Positions 1-5,003 of a stretch of 5,465 nucleotides of DNA are shown here, piece after piece. The notes under the pieces were generated by a model. The model was given only the letters and a program-made list of their open reading frames with translations, searched no databases and was not told where the DNA came from. Positions within the stretch are counted from its first letter, which is position 1, and each line of letters starts with the position of its first letter. The stretch is from Deltaproteobacteria bacterium (GTDB taxonomy: Bacteria > Myxococcota > B64-G9): assembly GCA_030591745.1 (NCBI GenBank), contig JAUVAM010000319.1:1-5465 (forward strand), read 5' to 3'. Both the position numbers and the translations under genes were made by a program.

Positions 1-1904
1 ACCTGGTCTTCTTCCCTCTTGGCGGTTCTGTCGATGACCTGGACTTTCTTGTACTTCTCCTTGGTCTTCATCGTGGCTTCGCCCGAGTTGTGCAACTCGA
101 CCTTGTGGTTGTAGCTGTCCAGATTGCGCACGCCGGCCGAGTAAAGAACTCGGATGCGACGTTCCATTTCGTTGACCGCCCACTGCAGGGCGGCCTGGGC
201 CTTGCGTGGATCCGTGACCACGGGCAGCAGCAAATGGGGGATGCCTTCGTAGAGGCTCAGTTCCAGCACCTTGGGGTCGATCATGATGAAGCGCACGTCT
301 TCCGGCGTGGCCTTGTAGAGGATGCTGGCGATCATGGTGTTGAGCGCGACGCTCTTGCCGGTGCCGGTGGCACCGGCCACCAGCAAGTGGGGCATTTTGT
401 TCAAGTCGGTGGTGAAGGGCGTGCCCTCGATGTTTTTGCCCAGGGCGATGGTCAGCTTGCTCGCGGGCTTGGTGAAGACTTTGTTGCCGATGATTTCCTT
501 GGCATAGACGAACTCGGTTTTCTTGTTGCTGACTTCGATGCCCACCACGGCTCGACCCGGGATGGGGGCGATGATGCGGACGCTCATGGCCTCCAGAGCC
601 AGAGCCAGATCCTGACTCAGTCCTGCAATTTTGGCCACCTTGATACCGGGACCCGGGGCATATTCGTACATGGTGACAACGGGACCGGGCATGATCTTCG
701 TGACCTGGCCGTCGATGCCGTAGTCGGCCAGTTTTTTCTGCAGGCGGCTGGCCATCTCGGTCAGTCGTTCTTTATCGACCTCATCGGTTTTCTGAGGCAC
801 GTCTTGCAAGAAGTCCAAACTGGGCAGTTTGAAATTTTTGTAGTCCGGAGAGGGCTGGGCTTGCGGTACGGCCTCGGCCATCTCGTCGATGTTGTCATTT
901 TCCGGCTCGGCTTTGGGGATGACGATTTCGGGCTCGGCTTTGGGGATGACGATTTCGGGCTCGATTTTTGGGATGAGGATCTCGGGCTCGACCCGTTCCG
1001 AGCTTGGGGGTGGTTCGGTGGTGACCACGACGGGTTCACGACGACCAATTGGAGGCGGCATGGAGATGGGCGGGGCCAGCAGGTTGCTGTGGCCGGCGCC
1101 CGCGATGGCCATGGCCGGCTCGAAGGAGTCCAGGCTCGGGCCGGAGAGCTGGCTTATCGATCCGAGCCTCGCTGCCGGGTCGTGTTTGAAGACTTCGACG
1201 AACTCCTTGGCCTGGGCCAGAAGCCAAGCGCTGACGACCTGGAAGCCATTCCGCAGGCCGCGACCCGCGTGGCCCCCCGCCCACTGCATGCCACTGGCCG
1301 AACGACGGGCCAACCAGACCAAGCCCTGGCCTGCAAGCTTGCCGGTTTTGACGATGGAGAAACCCGTGGTGGCGATGAGTGCCATGAGCATGCTGGCTGA
1401 AAGGACCACCAGAGCACCCGGTACGCTCAGGCCCGCCACGAAAAGACCGCCCAACAACTCACCCATGAGTCCACCTGGGGCGTGACCCATGGGGTGGTGA
1501 CCCGCTAAGGCCACATGGGCCAGGGCGGTGCCAAGGAGCACCAGGCCCCCGTATCCAGAGGCCTTGCTCGCGGTGAGGCGGACGGCCCCACGGGTAAAGG
1601 CCATGACGGCGGCGTAGATCATGGAAGCCACCAAGAGAAAAGCGGCCAGACCCAGCAGGCCGAAGAGGCCATCGGCCAGGTAAGCGCCTACCAGCCCCAC
1701 CCAGTTGATGGCCGTGGCGCCCGAGTTCGTGAGGATGGGATCTGAGCGATCGAAGGACGCCAAGGATAGAAAGAGCACGGCGGCAGCCAGGCTAAAGATG
1801 ACACCGAAGACTTCGCTGTGACGTTCCTTTTGTAAAAAGCCCCCCGGCGCCTTGGATTTTTCCTTCTTTTTCGTGTTGCTCTTTTTGCGATTTTTGCGGG
1901 CCAT
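1..1904 (-). CDS. ftsK: DNA translocase FtsK/SpoIIIE family, N-terminal 634 codons (3' end outside window)
   Basis: Septal, membrane-anchored ATPase that pumps double-stranded DNA to clear the chromosome from the division site and aid dimer resolution. Seen here: a very basic N-terminus (residues 1-30), hydrophobic membrane segments at about 32-50, 67-103, 117-134 and 147-184, and a Pro/Glu-rich linker (about 250-350) with a 9-residue tandem repeat. The motor begins near residue 370 and carries Walker A GATGTGKS at 511-518 (bases 351-374), followed by the family motif IMIDPKVLEL (539-548) and YEGIPHLL. The reading frame is open to the left edge, so Walker B and any C-terminal gamma domain lie outside. 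The linker is short compared with E. coli FtsK. A charged stretch at about 600-634 (HKVELHN to REEDQV) looks like an insertion before Walker B. The start at 1904 is supported by AGGAGG 8 bases upstream and by a sensible N-terminus. The gene lies 92 bases downstream of rqcH and probably has its own promoter. Family identity is secure. Confidence 0.96.
   Translation of the reverse strand, partial: MARKNRKKSNTKKKEKSKAPGGFLQKERHSEVFGVIFSLAAAVLFLSLASFDRSDPILTNSGATAINWVGLVGAYLADGLFGLLGLAAFLLVASMIYAAVMAFTRGAVRLTASKASGYGGLVLLGTALAHVALAGHHPMGHAPGGLMGELLGGLFVAGLSVPGALVVLSASMLMALIATTGFSIVKTGKLAGQGLVWLARRSASGMQWAGGHAGRGLRNGFQVVSAWLLAQAKEFVEVFKHDPAARLGSISQLSGPSLDSFEPAMAIAGAGHSNLLAPPISMPPPIGRREPVVVTTEPPPSSERVEPEILIPKIEPEIVIPKAEPEIVIPKAEPENDNIDEMAEAVPQAQPSPDYKNFKLPSLDFLQDVPQKTDEVDKERLTEMASRLQKKLADYGIDGQVTKIMPGPVVTMYEYAPGPGIKVAKIAGLSQDLALALEAMSVRIIAPIPGRAVVGIEVSNKKTEFVYAKEIIGNKVFTKPASKLTIALGKNIEGTPFTTDLNKMPHLLVAGATGTGKSVALNTMIASILYKATPEDVRFIMIDPKVLELSLYEGIPHLLLPVVTDPRKAQAALQWAVNEMERRIRVLYSAGVRNLDSYNHKVELHNSGEATMKTKEKYKKVQVIDRTAKREEDQ
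904..989 (-). repeat. Three tandem 27-bp units encoding EPEIVIPKA in the FtsK linker
   Basis: Three in-frame 27-bp units at 909-935, 936-962 and 963-989 encode EPEIVIPKA, EPEIVIPKA and EPEILIPKI (FtsK residues 306-332); a partial fourth unit (EPE) follows at 333-335. The units at 909-935 and 936-962 are identical at DNA level and the third differs at 5 of 27 positions. This suggests recent duplication by slippage or unequal crossing-over. The repeat lies in the cytoplasmic linker between membrane segments and motor, where length variation is usually tolerated. Confidence 0.9.
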
Positions 1905-1928
1905 GGGTACTTCCTCCTGTACCCATGG
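1901..1928 (-). promoter_or_regulatory. Perfect 10-bp inverted repeat spanning ftsK RBS and start codon
   Basis: The arms ccatgggtac (1901-1910) and gtacccatgg (1919-1928) are exact reverse complements around an 8-base loop. Read as minus-strand RNA, the loop holds AGGAGG and the 3' arm holds the ftsK AUG, so the structure could limit initiation. Read as DNA, the repeat overlaps the proposed -10 (1925-1930) and could be an operator for a dimeric repressor. The symmetry is seen directly; either function is inference. Confidence 0.65.
1913..1918 (-). promoter_or_regulatory. ftsK Shine-Dalgarno site inside a perfect inverted-repeat loop
   Basis: AGGAGG on the minus strand, 8 bases before the ATG at 1904, fixes the ftsK start. 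It lies in the 8-base loop between the two arms of a perfect 10-bp inverted repeat, so a transcript carrying both arms would expose this site but bury the start codon. Confidence 0.85.
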
Positions 1929-1953
1929 TAGGGGGAATTGGGCCACATGTCAA
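1925..1953 (-). promoter_or_regulatory. Candidate sigma-70-type promoter for ftsK
   Basis: On the minus strand a perfect -35 hexamer TTGACA (1948-1953) is followed by a 17-base spacer (1931-1947) and TACCAT (1925-1930), which matches four of six -10 consensus bases. Transcription would begin near 1918-1920, giving a leader of only about 15 bases that starts at or just before the Shine-Dalgarno sequence. Such a transcript would lack the 5' arm of the inverted repeat at 1919-1928. Confidence 0.5.
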
Positions 1954-1992
1954 GAAACTGACCACAATGTACTACATGTGGTTTTTGTGGTC
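1943..1992 (-). terminator. Structured rqcH-ftsK spacer: possible weak terminator or attenuator-like element
   Basis: Several overlapping inverted repeats follow the rqcH stop codon. They are gaccacaa (1960-1967) with ttgtggtc (1985-1992), ccacatgt (1943-1950) with acatgtgg (1974-1981), and a tight hairpin pairing accac-a-atgt (1961-1970) with acatgtggt (1974-1982), with one bulged base. On the minus strand the hairpin is followed only by a broken T-rich stretch (AGTTTCTTG), so termination would be weak. On the plus strand the tight hairpin is followed by five Ts, which would better suit stopping antisense transcription. The arms compete for pairing; function is inferred. Confidence 0.35.
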
Positions 1993-1996
1993 TGGA

Positions 1997-3418
1997 CTAT
2001 GAATTCTTTGAGTTTTCCAGGCGCTTGATACGAGCTGGCTCCATGCGAACCAGGATGGTGCGGGCTCGACCCACGCTGACCAGTCCGGGGGCCGAGCCTT
2101 TGATGGGGTGTACGTTTTTTACGTGGGTGTAACTGATTTCGACTTTGGAGTCGCTTTTAAAGGGGCTACCCAAAGCGGCCAAGGTGGCGGCATCGATGAG
2201 TGTTTCTTGATCTATTTCTTCTTGTCGGGCGAGGCGCACGATCACATGGGCTCCGGCGGCGTCCCGGGCATGCAGCCACATATCGGAGCCTCGCGCCAGC
2301 CGGAAGGTGAGTTGGTGGTTGTCTTTTCCGCTACGCCCCACCATGATTCGCTTGCCCTTGGCGGAAACATAGGAGCGGTAAGGCAGCCGAGGCCCCTGTG
2401 CCCGGCCCTTGCGGAGAAGCAAGACCGATTTGCCGGCCTTGAGTTTTTCGGCCAAAGCCTTCAGCGCCTCGAGATCCTTCTCGTTTGTTGCCTGCCCTTG
2501 TTGGGCTTCGATTTCGGCGAGTTCCTGGCGGGTGGATTGCAGGCGGTGACTGATACCTCCCCTGGCCGCGGTCAGTCGTCTGGCCCGGGAGAACATGCGG
2601 TTCATGTTTTCCACCGGGTTCAAGGCCGGCTCCAGCTCGACCACAATTTCGGCCCCATCGGGACTCATGGGATCGGCGAGGCTTAGTCGGGTCTGTCCTC
2701 GGCGAATGATGCCCAGGTGCATTTTGAGCACCTCGGCTTGCCGTCGCAGGTCTTCGGCCACAAGGGTGCGGTCCCGGTCGCCTACCAGTTTGCCAAGCCG
2801 TCGCGTTACGCGTTTGTGCCGTGGCTTGAGTTGGCTCAGGATGCGTTTGCGAATTTCTTCAGTCTCAAGTTGTTCGCTCGCTTCCTCGTAATGGGCGGCC
2901 ACCGCATGGTTGGTGCAAAGGGTCTCTGCGTCAGGGGCAGGAAAACGAGAGGGCTTTTGCGGTGCCGTGCCCGATTTCGGCGGCGTGTAGGGTTCTTTTT
3001 CCTTTGCCGTGCCGAGGATGACGGAGGAAATCAGGCCCGCCTCATTGAGCAAGAGCATTCGCCCCGGCCTGCCGAAGAGTTCGATGAGAAGACTTTTGGC
3101 CTGCTTCTGGCCGTGGACGAAGTCAAAGCGCAGGACGCGATCCCCCTCGACCTGCTCAATCTTCGTCAAGCGCATGCCCAAAAGCTCCTTGCGCAGTTTC
3201 ATGACCCAGGCCGAGGGCCGCTCGGGACCTGGTTTTCTTTTGTCGCTCAAGTGAAGACGAGCAAGCCCGGGGCGCAGGTCGATCCACAAGAGGTGTTTTC
3301 TGAGTTTCAGCTGACAGCAGCTGGGCAAAGGTTCGTTGATTTTGTCGACGGAAGCGCCGGGCAGTACGGCGGAGAGCTCGGCTACGACATCGGTCAGCTC
3401 AATGGCGGACAGGCTCAT
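1997..3418 (-). CDS. rqcH: NFACT-family ribosome quality control protein RqcH, short form
   Basis: RqcH/Rqc2-type factor. In characterised members it binds obstructed 50S subunits carrying peptidyl-tRNA and recruits alanyl-tRNA to add C-terminal alanine tails. The 473-residue protein opens with the typical NFACT-N start (LPGASVDKINEP at 19-30). D93-R94 in EGDRVLRF are the probable equivalents of the Asp-Arg pair needed for tailing. The family segment LLIELFGRPGRMLLLNEAG follows at 110-128. Predicted coiled-coil stretches lie at about 178-243 and 270-330, with PVENMNRMFSRARRL (268-282) at the start of the second. The NFACT-R (DUF814) domain spans about 350-460, with MVGRSGKDNHQL and MWLHARDAAGAHVIV. 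Compared with the usual 550-590 residues, the helix-hairpin-helix region between NFACT-N and the coiled coil seems to be missing. It begins 15 bases after the upstream stop, and the ribosome binding site is poor (AAGGG about 12 bases upstream), which suggests co-transcription and perhaps translational coupling. Family identity is strong; tailing activity is inferred. Confidence 0.9.
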   Translation of the reverse strand: MSLSAIELTDVVAELSAVLPGASVDKINEPLPSCCQLKLRKHLLWIDLRPGLARLHLSDKRKPGPERPSAWVMKLRKELLGMRLTKIEQVEGDRVLRFDFVHGQKQAKSLLIELFGRPGRMLLLNEAGLISSVILGTAKEKEPYTPPKSGTAPQKPSRFPAPDAETLCTNHAVAAHYEEASEQLETEEIRKRILSQLKPRHKRVTRRLGKLVGDRDRTLVAEDLRRQAEVLKMHLGIIRRGQTRLSLADPMSPDGAEIVVELEPALNPVENMNRMFSRARRLTAARGGISHRLQSTRQELAEIEAQQGQATNEKDLEALKALAEKLKAGKSVLLLRKGRAQGPRLPYRSYVSAKGKRIMVGRSGKDNHQLTFRLARGSDMWLHARDAAGAHVIVRLARQEEIDQETLIDAATLAALGSPFKSDSKVEISYTHVKNVHPIKGSAPGLVSVGRARTILVRMEPARIKRLENSKNS

Positions 3419-3426
3419 GTGGGCAC

Positions 3427-3445
3427 AAGGCCCTTATGAGGCCTT
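3427..3445 (-). promoter_or_regulatory. Intercistronic 6-bp hairpin over the stop codon upstream of rqcH
   Basis: The arms aaggcc (3427-3432) and ggcctt (3440-3445) are exact reverse complements with a 7-base loop that holds the TAA stop (3434-3436) of the cysteine-rich gene. No T-run follows on the minus strand, so it does not look like a terminator. It lies just before the weak rqcH ribosome binding region and might be opened by ribosomes finishing the upstream gene. Function is speculative. Confidence 0.3.
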
Positions 3446-4960
3446 ACACACAGGCGGGAAGAAGGAGCAGTAGAGCCCCTCGCAGCAATTTTGACTGAAG
3501 GGATCGCAAGCTTCGCCCGCATCGTGGCAACCCGATTCGCAGACGCAATCGCCGTTACAGAACTCGCCGGAGCCGCAGGCCGGATCACAGCAGGGCTCCA
3601 TGGTGCATTGGTGGTAGTCAGCGCAATTCCAGCCCACCGGGCAATCGGTATCGGTGTCGCAGTAATCCACCATGGCGCAATGGCCGGCTGTGTTGCAGGT
3701 GTATCCCCGGCAGCAGAGGCTGTCGTCCGGGTTGTGGTTTGCGTCGTAGCAATCTTCTTGGGGCTTGCACTCGCCGTCGTAGTCGCAGAAAAAGCATGGA
3801 TCCAGGTCGGGGCATTGATCCCCTTCCGGTCGGCTGTAGCAGGGCTGGGGGCGGCAAGTTTTCTGGACCGGGTCGCATTCAAAGTATTCGTCGCAATGGC
3901 CGTCTTCCAGGCACGCCACACAGTTAAATTGTAAGGCGACCGGAGAATCGGTCAAAGAGCACCACACGCCGTCCGGATCGCTTGCGCATTCGTCGTTGGA
4001 TATGCATTCGGCGTAGTAGCAGCGCTGGGTCTCATCGTCGCAGTAATGCTTTTCGCCTTCTTTGATCTGGCATTCCAGATCGTCCAGACAGCCTGTTTGA
4101 CAAGAGTAGTCCCGGCACCATTGGTTGGCACCGCATTGGGCGTGTTCCAGGCACTGGACGCAGTCACCCGTGTCTTCTTTGCAGTGCAGGCCCAAGGCGC
4201 AGTCTTCGGTGGTTTCGCAGATGACGTCGGTGCATTCGTGGATGGAGAGGTTGCAGTGCAGATCGCCCGCGCAGTGGGTGTCGGCCAGGCATTCAACGCA
4301 GATGTTGGCCTGGACGTAGCACATGGGTTCACTCGGCATGCTGCAGTGGCCGTTCAAGTAGCAGTCCACGCAGACGTGGCGGTTGAGTTCGCAAACTTGT
4401 TGGCCGCCAGTGCAGTGGCTGTCGTTGACGCAGGCATAGCATTTGCCGTCGGCACCGCAATAAGGCTTGTTGGGATCCACCGCCTCGCAGTCGGCGTCGA
4501 CGTTGCAGTCCGGGCCCACGCCCTCGCATTGATAGGAATCGTTACAGAATTGATCGGTGCCGCAGTGATCGGCCAGGGTGCATTCGACACAAACGCCGTC
4601 GCTCACCAGGCAGTGGGTCATGGGGGCTTCGGTGCAATCCCCGTCTTCCGCGCAAGTGAACTCGGGTACGCAGACTTCTTTAAGGAAGTTACACTCGTAG
4701 CCGCTGGGGCAGTCGGGTTCGGCGTTGGAACAAATCTCGCCTGGCTGACAGAGTCCGCCGATGCAGAGGTTGTTCAACGGGCATTCGGCGGTGGAAGTGC
4801 AGCTTTGAGGACCCTCGTCACCGCCGCCGCCGGCGTCGGCATCCGTGCCCGCGTCAGGGGTGTCGCCATTTCCGTTGGAGCAGGCCATGGGTAGCGTGGC
4901 CAGGCAGAAGGCGAGCAAAAGCGCCAAGAGAGAAAAGATGCGGATTGGGATTTTTCTCAT
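3434..4960 (-). CDS. Cysteine-rich repeat protein, probable secreted lipoprotein with knottin-like C-terminus
   Basis: A 508-residue exported protein of unknown function. The signal peptide has a basic start (MRKIPIR), a hydrophobic core (residues 8-23) and LPMAC ending at C27. This is probably a lipidation site, but the lipobox is non-canonical (Pro at -3, Met at -2). A Gly/Asp/Ala-rich tether (28-50) follows. The rest holds about 78 cysteines in roughly 460 residues, arranged as short modules of the type CVxC-x5-C-x5-8-C-x5-6-C, with CVxC or CYAC at residues 124, 174, 197, 221, 267 and 347. The C-terminal third adds CC-containing motifs at 416, 457 and 492. The many cysteines and acidic residues imply a disulphide-rich extracytoplasmic protein. 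Similar repeats are common in Myxococcota-type genomes and are often annotated as EGF-like or Dickkopf-like, without a known role. ATG at 4960 is chosen over an in-frame upstream ATG at 5002 because GGAGG lies 5 bases before it and the signal peptide then begins at once. The upstream neighbour is of the same type. Confidence 0.9.
   Translation of the reverse strand: MRKIPIRIFSLLALLLAFCLATLPMACSNGNGDTPDAGTDADAGGGGDEGPQSCTSTAECPLNNLCIGGLCQPGEICSNAEPDCPSGYECNFLKEVCVPEFTCAEDGDCTEAPMTHCLVSDGVCVECTLADHCGTDQFCNDSYQCEGVGPDCNVDADCEAVDPNKPYCGADGKCYACVNDSHCTGGQQVCELNRHVCVDCYLNGHCSMPSEPMCYVQANICVECLADTHCAGDLHCNLSIHECTDVICETTEDCALGLHCKEDTGDCVQCLEHAQCGANQWCRDYSCQTGCLDDLECQIKEGEKHYCDDETQRCYYAECISNDECASDPDGVWCSLTDSPVALQFNCVACLEDGHCDEYFECDPVQKTCRPQPCYSRPEGDQCPDLDPCFFCDYDGECKPQEDCYDANHNPDDSLCCRGYTCNTAGHCAMVDYCDTDTDCPVGWNCADYHQCTMEPCCDPACGSGEFCNGDCVCESGCHDAGEACDPFSQNCCEGLYCSFFPPVCKAS
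3446..3529 (-). other. Knottin-like C-terminal domain of the cysteine-rich protein
   Basis: Residues 478-505 follow the pattern C-x6-C-x6-CC-x4-C-x6-C exactly, with GEAC, QNCCEGLYC and PPVC. This is the spacing of inhibitor-cystine-knot peptides such as omega-conotoxins and spider agatoxins. It is the last 28 residues before the terminal KAS. The fold assignment rests on cysteine spacing and motif flavour only; disulphide pairing is unproven and the domain could simply be another repeat variant. Confidence 0.5.
3854..4591 (-). repeat. Array of degenerate cysteine modules (CVxC type)
   Basis: Residues 124-369 of the cysteine-rich protein contain repeated modules of about 23-25 residues that begin CVEC, CYAC, CVDC, CVEC, CVQC and CVAC (starts at residues 124, 174, 197, 221, 267 and 347). 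Each is followed after five residues by another cysteine and then by two more. Spacing is irregular between modules 124/174, 221/267 and 267/347, where CxxxxEC or CxxDxxC variants intervene. The repeats are visible in protein but strongly diverged in DNA, so the expansion is old. Confidence 0.75.
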
Positions 4961-4964
4961 GGGA

Positions 4965-4969
4965 ACCTC
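4965..4969 (-). promoter_or_regulatory. Ribosome binding site of the cysteine-rich lipoprotein gene
   Basis: GGAGG on the minus strand lies 4-5 bases upstream of the ATG at 4960 and decides the start codon. The alternative ATG at 5002 would add 14 residues before the signal peptide and would lie almost at the stop codon of the upstream gene. Confidence 0.75.
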
Positions 4970-4971
4970 CG

Positions 4972-4989
4972 AAAACGGCCCGCGGACCG
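4972..4989 (-). terminator. Very weak terminator-like GC hairpin with four Ts
   Basis: On the minus strand CGGTC-CGCG-GGCCG (4976-4989) can form a five-pair stem, one pair being G-U, with a four-base loop, followed by TTTT (4972-4975). It lies between the two cysteine-rich genes. The stem is short and the T-run minimal, so partial termination at best is expected. It could equally be chance in GC-rich DNA. Confidence 0.2.
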
Positions 4990-5003
4990 CCGATTCGATC
5001 AAG

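Noticed and set aside
90..1400. Long plus-strand open frame (436 codons) opposite ftsK
   Set aside because: It lies wholly antisense to an unmistakable FtsK and shows no domain; its Gly/Asp-Phe repeat is only the reverse reading of the 27-bp repeat in the ftsK linker.
2108..2686. Plus-strand open frames inside rqcH (2108-2686 and 2717-3439)
   Set aside because: Both are opposite a well-conserved NFACT protein and have no recognisable family, signal or ribosome binding site.
3854..4591. Regularly spaced cysteine codons as a possible CRISPR or DNA repeat array
   Set aside because: There are no conserved direct repeats at DNA level; the periodicity is a protein-level cysteine pattern.
4046..4894. 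Plus-strand open frame of 282 codons rich in Val, Ala and Gly
   Set aside because: It is the antisense shadow of the cysteine-rich gene: Cys codons TGC read as GCA (Ala) on the other strand, and codon bias keeps the frame open.
4961..5002. Upstream in-frame ATG at 5002 as start of the cysteine-rich lipoprotein
   Set aside because: It would add 14 residues before the signal peptide and lacks a good ribosome binding site, whereas the ATG at 4960 has GGAGG at ideal spacing.
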